Assembly: GCA_963920525.1 (NCBI GenBank)
Contig: OY986438.1
Span: 175,658,093 to 175,722,092 of the forward strand
Length of the DNA: 64,000 nucleotides
Reading direction: 5' to 3'
Source: Dichetophora obliterata
Lineage: Eukaryota > Arthropoda > Insecta > Diptera > Sciomyzidae
Numbering within the stretch: the first letter of the stretch is position 1; every line of letters starts with the position of its first letter. Position numbers and translations under genes: made by a program. Positions 11,013 through 22,105 of this stretch are shown here, one piece after another. The notes beneath the pieces were generated by a model. It saw nothing but the letters and a program-made list of their open reading frames with translations. It was not told the origin of the DNA and searched no databases.

Positions 11013-11700
11013 ACTTGATCTAAAGCTCACAATTTAATTCAAGTTTCCTTTTGTTTGATGCTAAAAACATTCTCATATGATTAATTTTCTTTAAAACTAT
11101 AGAAAGTCCTTGCGCAATAAAGTTTTGAATAAATTTTTAATCTAATTTCAAAAAAGGCCCAACAAATTTTTTGTATCTTCCAAAAACGATGCAAAAGTTG
11201 TTTTTGTCGTAAAAACAATAATAACTGAAAAACGCATTTTGTATACTCTTTTATATGATGTATAATTTTTAAGAAAAAAATGTTTCTGTTTGACACAAAA
11301 TTTGATGATCTATTAGGAAAAATGAAATGGTACCTCTTTGATTTTTGTAACGTTTTGATTATTCTAACATGTTGTCTAACAGAAACGAATTACAACTATT
11401 ATCATTTTTAACTACTCAAATCATAAAAACTATATTTTTCTTTAAAGACATATTTTTCTCATTTTATAACACATTTTTGCAAAACCTCCCTATTTTTAAA
11501 GAAAATTTAAATAAAAACCGCAAAAATAAAAATTTAAAAAAATATTAACATTCCAGAGTAACAACGGGTTAATATCAGCAAGTCTTAAATAATATTAAAT
11601 TGAATTTTTTAGTAGTTTTCTTTTTCAATTTGTGGTCACGTTACAATATCTTAAACCCCTCCCTTCCCCCAAATTGATAACGTAGTTTATGAACGACCCC

Positions 11701-12178
11701 TTAGGCATTTTATCGGATGTTGACAAGCAAGGATATGGGACCACACACTCTGAAAACACTGCCAGAAAAATTTTCTCTGATCCCGAAAAGTCAGCTTGTC
11801 TATTAGATGTGGATTGCTCATATATGAGAATATTTTCTGTTATATCACAAACTCTTGCTTCTGGTGAAGAAATAAATGTGCCAGCTTATGAAACCTATGC
11901 TAAAAAGAACTGCTGATTTGTACGTGGATTTGTATGGATGGTATTACGTGCCAGCATCGATCCATACAATTCTACTGCATGGTTCAAAAATAATAAACTA
12001 CGCAATTCTTTCAATTGGTAAGCTGTCTGAAGAAGCAGGTGAGGCTCGAAATAAAGAATTTAGAGCAGCCAGAGAACGACACTCTCTCAAAATAAGTCTA
12101 GAAGCGTGCAATGAAGATGTTATAAAATATCCTTTGATAACATCAGAACCTGCTATGACCTCATTAAGGCAAAAATAA
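11701..12178 (+). pseudogene. RAG1/Transib-like transposase, C-terminal catalytic fragment
   Basis: The reading frame starts at the edge of the outer Harbinger-like element with GILSDVDKQGYGTTHSENTA and runs about 65 residues. It then shifts by one base near 11900 (AAAAAG run) and continues through DLYGWYYVPASIHTILLHG, LSEEAGEARNKEFR and CNEDVIKYPLITSEP to a stop. The order NTARK, then a Pro/His-containing helix, then a Ser-Glu-Glu motif followed by NK-X-FR and NEDV matches what I know of the C-terminal part of RAG1-like cores. There the Glu is the third catalytic residue. The N-terminal two thirds, with both catalytic Asp residues, are missing. A broader, unnamed transposase family with the same motif order is the alternative. 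The gene is dead: frameshifted, truncated and split by an insertion. Confidence 0.5.
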
Positions 12179-12331
12179 AAAAATTAAGGCAAAAATAAAA
12201 AAAATTTCATAATGGTTTTTGTTTTTATGAGTTTTATGAACTGCTCATTACAGATGTTGAAGAAACGCCATTAAAAATTATTCATATTTAAAAATAAACC
12301 TAAAATGAAAAAAAAAAAAATTACAAAAATT

Positions 12332-12550
12332 ATTTTGTCATGTAAGTATAATCCGAAAAAATTTTTTTCTCTTGATCTTTTGTTTTCTGCTCTAACAAGC
12401 AGCTTTCTTGACTATGACTTAATGTTGTTGTGTGGTGATTTCAATGTCAATATTCTCTCCAACGATTCTGTTAAACAAGTAATGTTTGAAAAAATATCAC
12501 GGTTGGCTGGAAAATTTCTTTCTCCTAAAAGTTGCTTCCCTAAAAAAATA
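12332..12550 (+). pseudogene. LINE endonuclease fragment
   Basis: An open segment containing KFFSLDLLFSALTSSFLDYD and LLCGDFNVNILSND, the GDFN-V-N motif of APE-type endonucleases of jockey/CR1-like LINEs. Nothing before the central strand or after the motif is recognisable, and the remaining frame is low-complexity. It is a short internal scrap of ORF2. Confidence 0.5.
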
Positions 12551-12856
12551 TATGTTGATACGCACTCGAGATACCACACTGATGATATTTCTGTAAAAAA
12601 AATAAAAATCCGTCCGGCGGTTTTTAATTTTAGTGTTTTAAGCCTTTATAAAAAAATAATATTAATTCTTTTTTATGTATATTTAATGTTTCAAAGTACA
12701 GAAGTCATTTAATATTGAAGATATATTATGTGTATATAAATATTTAATATCAACAACATATTGAATATGTTGAATAAAGATCCAACAGATAAAAAGGAAA
12801 GAGAAAAATAAATAAAAATCTTTACAAGTGATTACTGTTGTAATCAATTACAGACC

Positions 12857-13284
12857 TCAGCATTTTTCGGCAGAATTCTCTTTCCTTTCATCTATTTGGT
12901 AGTTAGCCCAGGTCATAGCTTGTTCACTGAAGAATCCTGGTGCATGAATTTTGGTAGTAACAGTAATATTTTTAACACATTCGGATTGAAGTTCTTGTTC
13001 AAAACACGAATCTACTATATTTCCAAATTTCTGAAAGTCTTCAACGTATTTGAGACACGAAATTTTACTATTAGATATTATATAGATCAACATTGTTTTT
13101 TATGAATTTCCCTTGAAAGCTGAGCAATTTCTTTTGATTTCGTGTTGGACATAGCATAATTCAAAAAATTGTTCGCTACTTGTTGGATTTCTGTATATAT
13201 TTTATTTACAACTCGAAGAAGAAAACAAAGTTCTGGTGGCGGTATAATGTCAAGAATTTGCATGTAATCTTTGAAATTCTTCAA
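12857..13284 (-). pseudogene. Unclassified transposase-like protein fragment
   Basis: Two overlapping minus-strand frames. The first includes DIIPPPELCFLLRVVNKIY. The second includes YVEDFQKFGNIVDSCF and then FFSEQAMTWANYQI. From memory of uncharacterised invertebrate proteins, the order PPPEL, then a Phe/Asp-rich helix with VDSCF, then SEQA-X-TWA-X-Y belongs to a repeated, transposase-like family; the Glu of SEQ is a candidate catalytic residue. The stretch between VDSCF and SEQ is much shorter than I would expect, so an internal deletion is likely. The gene in the element at 34179-36250 appears to belong to the same broad family. I cannot name a superfamily. Confidence 0.4.
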
Positions 13285-13350
13285 TAGAGGATCTTTAATA
13301 CAACTTTTGAATAATTTCTATATTTTGTAGAAAATAAAATATATTTTGTA

Positions 13351-13640
13351 GACTCATAAAAGAATCCTTTTTATGCATGTTTTATGAGTTTTCATAAATA
13401 ATGGTCATAAAATAATCCTTTTATATGCATGTTTTATGAGTGTTCATAAAAAACGGTCATAAAATAATACTTTTTATGCGTGTTTTATGAGTGCTCATAA
13501 AAAGAACTCATAAAACAATCCTCTTTATGCACTTTTTATGAGTTTTCATAAAAAGAATTCATAAAAGAATCATTTTTTGCATGTTTTATGAGTGTTCATG
13601 AAATGGAGTTATGCGTGTTTCATGAAATCTTTTAAAATGG
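13351..13640. repeat. 52-bp tandem repeat array
   Basis: TCATAAAA motifs recur at 13353, 13405, 13457, 13508 and 13559, a period of 51-52 bp, each followed by TTTATGC and then TTTTATGAG. Each unit is self-complementary around ATGAG...CTCAT, so the array can form repeated hairpins. A more degenerate relative lies beyond the mariner at 15049-15390. Confidence 0.8.
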
Positions 13641-13887
13641 ACTCATAAAAGATTCATTTGTATGCGTTCCTGTGATTCTTGTGAACGTTGTTCCTGTATA
13701 AAACAGACGGTTGCTATGCTGGCGCCAAAATTCGGGGAATTTCATTCTCATTTCAATTCGGGGAAGAATGTGAGGAAGCGAATAAGGAGGTTTTTGATAA
13801 TCGAACTCCTGATAATAAAATTCGGGCAACCATTTAGCCCTTATTGAGCAGTGGACCAACAAATATAAGAAAGCAATTAGCGATATA

Positions 13888-15046
13888 CGAGGTGTGTTCA
13901 AAAAGTAATCGGAATTTTGGTTTTTTCAAAAAAAATTTTTTTAATCGTCTACATCAATGTGGTCCCCTTCAAAGTATTCCCCCCCAGATATAATACACTT
14001 ATGCTAGCGTTTTTTCCAATCTTCGAAGCACTCCTGATATTCACTTTTTGATATGTCCTTGAGCACTCTCAGCGATTCGGCCTTTATTTCTTCAATCCAT
14101 GAATTGTTTTTCCATAAATCGGAGCGTTTTTTCGGATTGCTTCACGCAAACGTCGCATAACTTCAAGGTAATAGTCCTTATTAACCGTACGACCTTGTGC
14201 TAAGAACTCTTGATGCACTATGCCATTATAATCGAAGAAAACAGTAAGCAAAACCTTGACATTTGATAGAACTTGACGTGCTTTTTTCGCTCTTGATGAC
14301 GTTTGATGCTTCCAGGTGGACGATTGTGCTTTGGTTTCGACATCATAACCGTACACCCATGTTTCATCACCAGTTATGACCCTTTCAAGCAAACTTGGAT
14401 CGTCGTTGACGTCATTTAACAGCTCCTGAGCGATGTTCATGCAATTGTTTTTTTGGTCAAAATTCAGCAGTTTTGGAATAAATTTTGCTGCCACTCGTTT
14501 CATGCTCAAAACATTTGAAAAAATGTTATGACATGAGCTAATTGTTATGCCAACTTCATCAGCAACTCTCTAATTGTGATTCGGCGATCATTCATAACCA
14601 TTCTTTCCACTTTTTTCAAATTTTCATCGATTATTGACGTGCTGGATCGACCGGAGCGTTTGTCATCTTCAACGTCTTCGCGGCCATCTTGGAAACGCTT
14701 ATACCACTCGTAAACACTTGTTTTTTTTTTCATAGCAGACTCACCATAGGCTTTTTGTAACATTTCACACACTTTGTTACACTTAATTTCATTTTCTACG
14801 CAAAATTTAATACAAATTCTTTGACTCTTCAATTCTTCCATTGTTTAAACAAGCAAAAATCGCCGAGCTCATACAAACACGTCGAACCTTAGCAACTACC
14901 ACAGACAAAGTAAACAGTGAATATAGCGGAAAATTCCATCATACTTTAGGGGCATGTATACCAACACAATAAAAAAAAATTTTGACAATCGAACTCTCCA
15001 GACCCGCGAAATTTAAAAATTCCGGGTACTTTTTGAACACACCTCG
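13888..15046. mobile_element. mariner element, internally deleted
   Basis: The terminal inverted repeats CGAGGTGTGTTCAAAAAGTA and its complement are perfect over at least 20 bp and are flanked by TA on both sides (13886-13887 and 15047-15048). The 1,159-bp length is shorter than the usual 1.3 kb, in line with the coding deletion. It sits inside the TCATAAAA repeat region. Confidence 0.95.
13941..14841 (-). pseudogene. mariner transposase, broken
   Basis: Starts at MEELKSQRICIKFCVENEIK and shows the two helix-turn-helix regions (98-residue open part), then an interruption near 14510-14545. The frame resumes with KFIPKLLNFDQKNN, GDETWVYGYD (first catalytic Asp) and TVFFDYNGIVHQEFL (second Asp). 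A frameshift in an A-run near 14130 leads to LWKNNSW, which is joined directly to IEEIKAESLRVLKD near the C-terminus. The block that normally carries HHDNAP and the third Asp of the D,D34D triad is absent, a loss of several dozen codons. The protein cannot be catalytic. The intact TIRs mean it could still have been mobilised in trans. Confidence 0.9.
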
Positions 15047-15048
15047 TA

Positions 15049-15390
15049 TAAGGTTTTAAATATGGGGCTTAACGGAGTCTTTAATATGAGTCATAAAGGA
15101 GTCAGTTATGTGAGTCATAAAAGATTATTTAATGTAAGGGTTTAATGAGGGTTTTATATGCTATAAAATAGTCTTAAATATGATTCTTAACAGAGTATTT
15201 AATTAGAGTCATAAAATTATCCCTTTTTTGCATCATAAAATAATCACTAAAAGGTGTCATATCGGGGTGTCCTCAACCTAGGAAAAAAAAAGACTCAAAC
15301 AAGAGTCTTTTTTGAGCGCATAATGACGAAAAAGCATCATAAATAAGTGTCTGAAAGGAGTATTAAAAGAGTCTTAATGTTGGCTGGGTA
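15049..15390. repeat. Degenerate TCATAAA repeat field
   Basis: GAGTCATAAAA/GG motifs recur irregularly on the far side of the mariner, related to the 52-bp array at 13351-13640. It includes an 11-bp stem hairpin near 15289-15316 (AAAAAAGACTC with its complement). Confidence 0.55.
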
Positions 15391-16082
15391 CTTTTTTAAT
15401 AAATATAAGTAAAACGATCTTAAAGTATGTTAGAGTGTATGCTTACTTTATATGTTGAGTTTTATAAAATTTTGTTTAATTTAATGAGGCTCTTTCAAAA
15501 AACAGAAATTATATTTTTTGAGAAACAGAAGGGTTTATCTGAATTAAAATAATTAAAAAAATTTACTTATATTATTTAAATATTTTCCATAATATTTTCT
15601 ATATTCAAGCTCAATCAAAGAAATTAGTTTTAAGTATATGCCTTTCATGTTTTTGTATGAAAATGTGTCTGTTCAAGCAAAATATTGATTTACCTTAAAA
15701 TAAGAAAACATTTTTTCGATGAAAAAAAGTAGGGTGTTCCCTTGAGTATGAAGTTTTTTGAATGCATTTTGTTGTCTTTTTTAAAGTTTTTTTTGTAACA
15801 TATACTCTAACAAGGAATTGTTTGAACTTGAGTTATTTTGTGTTTTATTTTCAAAATGTAGCCCAGAAAAGGTTCTGAACTTTAAAAATACTCTACTGAA
15901 CAATTTGCCGCGAATTAGATGAACCTTTCTGGTTCTCAACTCGCGATATGCTGGCATTAAGAATTTATTATCTTTATTAAAATTTCGTTCCAGCCACAAA
16001 ATTAGAGCAAGTTATTGTAATTTTAAGAAATAGTCAGATAAAGTGATTATTAGAAAAAAAGAAATACTCATATTAGTAATTA
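15391..16082. other. No gene recognised
   Basis: AT-rich DNA without a supported coding region or repeat border. Confidence 0.5.
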
Positions 16083-16090
16083 TTTTCTTA

Positions 16091-17271
16091 CAGGCCTGTA
16101 GCCAGGGGTTGTCAAGGGGACAATGCCCCCTACTACAACCGTTTTCCCTCCTGGCCATATCAGACAATGGAAAACTTTAAATGAATAATTAATATGCATT
16201 TTCTTGTTACATTTGTTTATTGCTTAAAAATTAAATAAATAAATAAACTGGCCATTTCAGCCCTTGAAAGGACTTTGACCTAGCTTCTATTGATCAATTG
16301 TGTTGTGCGTGTTATTAAATGTTTGATCACAAATGATTGAGAACTGGACCTACGTGTTTTATGCCGACTCCGAACGGCTTATGTTCTCAAGAAGCTTTAC
16401 ATGGCAATTTTTACTCTCTGAGGTTTGCCATTGTCTGCAGGGATTGACGACCGAACAGAAAAATTAATTCAATCGAAAAAACTTTCTGTCTGAGCTGGAA
16501 TTGAACCCGGGCTACCGGGGTTCTCTAGCTTAGGGGCCACGCACTCTACCTACTAGGCTACGGCCGCTACAGTTTTGCTGTGACGGCTGTGAGCTTAAAA
16601 ATTAGTTTTGTTTAAAATAACAAAAAATATACACATTCACCTAATTCATGACTTGAATATGTATATGAAATTTGTTTAACAAAACATTTCAGACAACTTG
16701 TTACAATTTTTCAAATTTCTACTGGGTCGCCAACATTTGCTACCAAAAATAAGATTTGAATTTTAATAATTTTTTAACCCGCATCCATAGTTACTTTCTA
16801 GAAATGAAAAGCACGTTGTGCACCAATATGATGCAGATACAAAAAGAATATATAATTCATCGAAATGTTTTTAATTTTGAATTTTCTTTTAAAGAAGCAA
16901 AAGATTTAAATCAAAACATGCATGTTTTTTGTTAATATATACATCTGAATAAAAAATTTGCATCAATTTGATGCAAGCGACGGATGCGGGTTAATTCAAT
17001 TTTTTTATTTGTCTTACTTAAAAAATGTCTTTTACATAGGTTGGCCCATTTCGCTACTCTTTCTTATATTTCTAGCCTCTTTAAATAAATCTTGTATTTT
17101 TACCTTAATTTTATTACAAAGTCCTGAATTAATTTTTATATAATTTTTTATGTATTAATCTCATGTATAAAAAGATCTACATATCCATGTACATAATTTC
17201 ACACTTTAAAAAATTTCCCCCCTAAGATTCATGCCTGCCCCCTCTGTCTTCTTGGTCTGGCTACAGGCCTG
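16091..17271. mobile_element. hAT-type non-autonomous element, copy 1
   Basis: The ends CAGGCCTGTAGCCAG and CTGGCTACAGGCCTG are inverted repeats, with a perfect 8-bp duplication TTTTCTTA on both sides (16083-16090 and 17272-17279). Both ends have C/G-rich blocks just inside the TIRs. A second copy lies at 54143-57124. Outside the SINE insertion the interior has no transposase. Confidence 0.93.
16234..16592 (-). mobile_element. tRNA-derived SINE
   Basis: Inserted inside the hAT copy with a 12-bp duplication GCTTAAAAATTA (16222-16233 and 16593-16604). The second hAT copy is uninterrupted at the same site. On the minus strand the head has an A box (TAGCCTAGTAGG) and a B box (GGGTTCAATTCC) at tRNA-like spacing, transcribed by RNA polymerase III. 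The tail is an (AATA)n tract at 16234-16247. The body between head and tail is unrelated to a tRNA. Confidence 0.88.
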
Positions 17272-17354
17272 TTTTCTTATAATAAATTTTTAATGCTTGA
17301 ATCAAGTAAACTTGCAATGAATCAAGCAAAATGATTTATCAATACATAAAAGAA

Positions 17355-19745
17355 AATTATTTATATTTATTTATTTATTTAAACTTAAACTAATTATATA
17401 ATACAAATTTGTTTTAAAACTTCCTCTGCTATCAGAAAAGTCAATTTGGTGATCGATTAAATTGCATAACGACAAGCATCTAGATATCGGCTCATTGCAG
17501 CCATAATTAGTTCAATGAAAGTCAATATAAAACAGATTCGATTCTCTTAGATTCCTAGCTGGAATATAAAATTTTACTAATTCCAGCAAACCGGGACAGT
17601 ATATTTTGCCATCAAGTAAATCTTTTATGAAGAGTACACTTTGAGCATTCCTCCTTTCAGATAAGCTTTGCATACCCAACAATTGACAGCGAGCTTTGTA
17701 GTCAGGCATATTATCATAAGAATACATGGACGTATTGCAAACTTAGTAAATCTTTTTTGTATTTTTTCGATTCTGTTCATTCCATACTCATAGTATGGAC
17801 TCCAAACTATACTACAGTACTCAAGAAGAGATCTAACTAAACACATATAAATTGATTTAAGGGTAAATAGATTTTTAAATTCTCTGGAATTTCTTTTTAA
17901 AAAACCAAACTGGGAGTTTGCTTTGGAAACGATGTAGTCAATGTGGTAACTAAATGAAAATTTTGCATCAAAATGAATGCCCAAATCTGGGTAATTGCCT
18001 GGTAAATGGGTAATTGCTTGCGGGAATATGTCATTACTTTGCATTTAGAAAAATTTAATTTAAGCCCGTTATTGCGACACCAGAACATAAGTGCATCAAT
18101 ATCTGATTGAAAAAAAGAACAATCACTAAAACTCTTGATATTCATAAAAATTTTTATATCATCCGCATACAGTAAACATTCGCTATGTTTGAAAATATAG
18201 GAAACATCGTTTATATATACAATAAATACAAGAGGACCCAAATGACTACCTTGAGGAACTTCCGATATTGCATCGATTTCTCTAGAAAAGTTTTCATTTA
18301 CCTTCACTATCAACTTCCTATTACATAAATAAGAACGCAACCAACGCAAGAGGCTGGAATGAAAGCCCAACTTCTCTAACTTGAAGATAAGGATTTGATG
18401 GCTTAAACTGTCAAAAGCTTTGACAAAGTCTGTGTAGAGCGTATCGACCTGTAAACTATTTTCAATAGCTGTAATTCCGAGGTTAGTAAACATTGCTAGA
18501 TTAGTGCAGGCAGATCTACCGGCGAAGAAACCATGCTGATTTATCGAAATATAATTTTTTATTTCTTGGAATAATCGGTTGCATACGATCTTGTCTAAGA
18601 TTTTAGGTATAACCGAAAGTTTTACAATGGGCCTATAATTTTCAACCAGGCTTTTTCGGCCTGCTTTGAAGATAGGAGATATATAAGCTATTTTCCACTC
18701 ATCTAACATAACACCACTTGAGAGAGATTTATTAAAAATCAATGTTAGCGCATTATATAACGACGGTGCACTATTTTTAAAGAACAGCGGCGGAAGCAAA
18801 TCATATCCCGCCCCTTTTTTTATATCTAAACTAGAAAGAGGCAAAAAAACTTCTTTTTCTGATAGCTCAATATTGCCTAAATTCACAACACTAGAAATGT
18901 CTGAGAAGTGCGAAGGAACTATTGCATCGTTATTATCTGAGAAAACGGATCCAAAAAATGACGCAAATAGTTCACAAATTTCTTGGGTATTAATCGCCGT
19001 TGAACCCTGGAATTTCATGGTTTTAGGTAGACCGTTACTTTTACGTTTTGAATTGTAAAATGACCAAAAAGATTTCGGATTGGATTTTATATTACCCTCC
19101 ATGGAGTCAATATATTTTTTATGCAAAAAATTAGACAAAAAATCGAATTCTCTCCGACGTAGATGAAAATTTGACTTGTGATGACATCGTATTCCTATAC
19201 TTTTTATGAGCTTTATTTCTTAAATTCTTCAGTTTGAGGAGGCTTCTATTATACCATGGAAGATTGAATTGACGCTTTTTGTATCTTGTTGACACATATA
19301 AGTAAATACATTCCTTAAGAGCCCTTTTAAATTTAAAATACATTGCATCTAGGCTAAGAGAGTCGAATAATAAATTCCAATTAATAGAATCAAAGAAGTT
19401 ATTAATGGCAAAATAATTGGCTTTACTATAATCGTAAATTGAGGAAGAAGTGTCCAGAGTGCATCTCTTATATTCATAAAAACTAAAATTGAAATTAAAC
19501 GCTTTATGATGGATAGATTCACTTGATAGCGGCAATTCGCATCTGGAAATCAAAAATTTAAGATCATTAGTAATAAATATGAGATCAAATATTCTGTTGA
19601 TATCATTTCTGATATGATTGACTTGGAAGAGGTTATGTGCATACATTGAATCGCAGAAAACTGACTCTACACCTCTATGCAAATTAAAAGGAATTAAAAC
19701 CTTGTCATCACAACTGAATCGCCACTCAATATTACCTAGATTACC
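17355..19745 (-). mobile_element. jockey/CR1-like LINE, 5' truncated
   Basis: A 5'-truncated LINE whose 3' end is marked by a (TAAA)n-type tail at about 17358-17381. The 5' break falls just after the GDFN-equivalent position of the endonuclease. It includes a 3' UTR of about 130 bp. Confidence 0.85.
17512..19745 (-). pseudogene. LINE ORF2: endonuclease C-term, reverse transcriptase, thumb
   Basis: The frame begins near 19740 with LGNIEWR of the endonuclease and includes NRIFDLIFITNDLKFLISRC and SSESIHH. A shift near 19135 leads to a 413-residue reverse transcriptase with INQHGFFAGRSACTN, DFVKAFDSLSH (catalytic Asp), SEVPQGSHLGPLVF and LLYADDIKIF. Near 18005 a small local duplication (GGGTAATTGC twice) shifts the frame into the thumb and C-terminal region (LLEYCSIVWSPYYEYGMNRI, then MQSLSERR). 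Another shift lies near 17727. Three frame changes and the truncation make it inactive, but the RT core itself is open. The related fragment at 26480 shares VPQGSHLGP and MQSLSERR. Confidence 0.9.
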
Positions 19746-21768
19746 TAGTTATATCCCTGTATAACTACCAGAAATTACCACTGCATAGAATATGCCCGGG
19801 AATTGACCATTGGTCCATTCCCCATATAATACATATCCCTGAAAAGCAACACCTGACCCGAACAATACAGGGTGTATTTCAGCAAGAAATATCCATAAAA
19901 GTAGCTCCTGCATTTCCTCTTTGTGATATTTTTTGCACTGATTTCAACTCACGTAATTTTTTTCCCGATATACCCTGTAAAGTACAAGGTCGCAAATGTT
20001 CTTTACCCACTTGTTTATCGTTAATGTTAAAATTTAATGATTGCTCGTTTATTAAAATTTTTATATAAACTCTTTTTGTCCACTACAAAGTAAGCCGAGG
20101 CAATACTAATCTACAAAACGATGTTTACTTTGTATGAAATGCAGATGGCAAGAAACCGGACCCCAAAAATCTATGTGTAACTGCATAGATAAATGCAGCA
20201 AAAAAGACACTTCTCAGTTGCAGTCGGCGGCGGTTAAATTTTGCAAGCAGTTGTAACAACTTTATAGTTATGCAGATACAAAGATACGCGAAACTACGAT
20301 TCGCTGCTGCCACTAGAGCCAACATTGGATCTTCCTTCTTATAGGGCTAACTGCTACTACTTCTACTAGCCACAAGATGAGTTAAGATTATGAGGTCATT
20401 ATTGGGTTTATTGAAATAATTTTTTACGCCTTGGGATGGAGCGAAAATCAAGCTGATGTTGGTTGCCTGGTTAGCTGGTTAGTGTGGTTAAAATCCCTTC
20501 ATCATCGTTTTTATAACGTTCGATAATGCTTATGCAAACATAAAAAACAAAATATTGAAGAAGAATTTCCAGCAGCAGCACGCATTCGGAACGCAAAAGA
20601 AGTTGGCTGGCTCATTTAAGCAGTATGAAATGCGCACTTTATTGAGCATTTATATTTTTGTTTTTGTTGGGTTCTGTTTTAGTTTGCAAACAACTCAAAA
20701 GCTATTTCCTACTTAAGTTCAACATTTTTATTATATTATAAAAATATGTTTAAAACATAAGATATAAGAAAAAGTATCTGGTAAATGTTGTTTGCAACAT
20801 TGTTGCTAATCGCATTTGGCACATTTGTGTGTGATGTGTGGGGGAAAAACACGTTTCCATGCCGTTTGTTGATGACTACGTTCTGATTAGGTGAATGTTC
20901 AACATTTGTTTGTTGCATTAATGAGTCGATCAATGAATGGATAATGACCTTTAGAATTAATGGCAATTGTGTATATATTTTTTAATTAGAGAATATTTAT
21001 TATTTTTTTCAATGTATAAAATAAACGAAACTTTATGAAAAATGGGAATATATTTCTTAATTTTTATCTTTATCTCAACCGCTACCCGGTTATAGTTACC
21101 GCCACTGTTTATTTTTTTTTAATACTTTTTTATTTTATTGTTTTCATATCCATTCCGCGCAATTTAAATAAATTATTTATTTAATGTTCTCTACTAAATC
21201 AATTTGTTTATTTTTGCAACAATAACAACAGCAACAGCAGCTGAAATTCTGCTGGATACACATCGTTGTATTTTCTGCATGCAACATTGTTGCCATTTAT
21301 TACCCGATGCAGCTTGTTTCTTCCACTTCTTGGTTAACTCATTAAAAATTGAAAAAAAAAAATAATAAGCCATCCTGTGGTGTAGCTGCTTATTACAATC
21401 CGTTGAGACGAGTTTCTCCGCAATTCTTACACATTATATTGACTTTAAGCAAAAGTAATTGATAATTTCTTATCATTATTAATAGCAACTGGAGCTGAGT
21501 CCTAAGCATTTTATATATTTTAAAGTTTTTATTAAACATGGACATGTCATTCTTAGTAGACAGTTATTATATAATTAATGCTTTGAATACTTTGAGTTCA
21601 AATTAAACACATATGTTTGCTTAGGAAACATAATAATAAAGCATAAATAATAATTATTTGTAGTTTTATGGAGTATTTTTTTTTACTATAATTATAAAAT
21701 AACTATCTTATAGCTGAAAACACGTTTAAATTAATTAAAATTTTTATGGAGAGAACTCTTACACGGAG
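19746..21768. other. No gene recognised; one weak short TIR unit
   Basis: Mostly AT-rich. At 19865-19979 a 115-bp unit has ends TACAGGGTGTATTTC and GATATACCCTGTA in inverted orientation and could be a tiny MITE, but no duplication is clear. GC-richer short runs (for example 20560-20620) carry no supported reading frame. Confidence 0.45.
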
Positions 21769-22080
21769 ATAATTATTTTGCTTGAATCAAGCAAATGTTT
21801 TACTTAAAAGCAAATCAGCAAAACTTTGCTCAAACACGGTGTGAGTTTAGAAAAAGATTGAAAAATTGAAATCCTTCCTCATGTATTAAGAAAAAAAAGC
21901 AAAATTATATTAAAATTATAAAAAATTTGCTATTCGAATTTATAATAACTTAGCAAATATTTGCTTGAATTAAGTAGAAATTTGCTTTTGCATTTTATAA
22001 TAACTTAGCAAAATTTTGCTAGAATTTAATCAAAAATTTTGCTTAGTTAGTATAAACTGGAATAGCAAATTTTGATCAGT
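21769..22080. repeat. AGCAAAATTTTGCT-type palindromic repeat field
   Basis: Repeated TAGCAAA, TTTGCTT and ATAATAACTTAGCAAA motifs in both orientations. Similar CTTGAATCAAGCAAA sequence occurs at 17300-17335. Probably a decayed repetitive element. Confidence 0.5.
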
Positions 22081-22105
22081 ATTTTTTTATCAGTATTCAC
22101 TTCGA

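Larger units (their letters stand above)
8013..11700. mobile_element. Harbinger-like DNA transposon, outer copy
   Basis: Ends are GGGGTCGTTCATAAACTACG at 8013 and its inverted match ending at 11700. Target-site duplications are TTA (8010-8012 and 11701-11703). The left end carries subterminal type X (a C/T-rich block, then CGTTACTTTTCGTAGTGC). The right end carries type Y (a GATATTGTAACGT motif). The inner copy at 9116-10128 has the same two end types in reverse order, so both are copies of one family with distinguishable ends. A 3-bp TWA duplication fits PIF/Harbinger. The outer copy contains the inner copy, a LINE remnant and a 477-bp MITE. It interrupts a RAG1/Transib-like gene, whose frame resumes across the insertion. 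Confidence 0.7.

Noticed and set aside
13351..13640. Regularly spaced repeats that could suggest a CRISPR array
   Set aside because: The repeats are contiguous 52-bp tandem units without variable spacers, degenerate, and in animal DNA.
15280..15316. Stem-loop followed by a T-run, like a rho-independent terminator
   Set aside because: The window is eukaryotic and the hairpin sits in a degenerate repeat field with no transcription unit.
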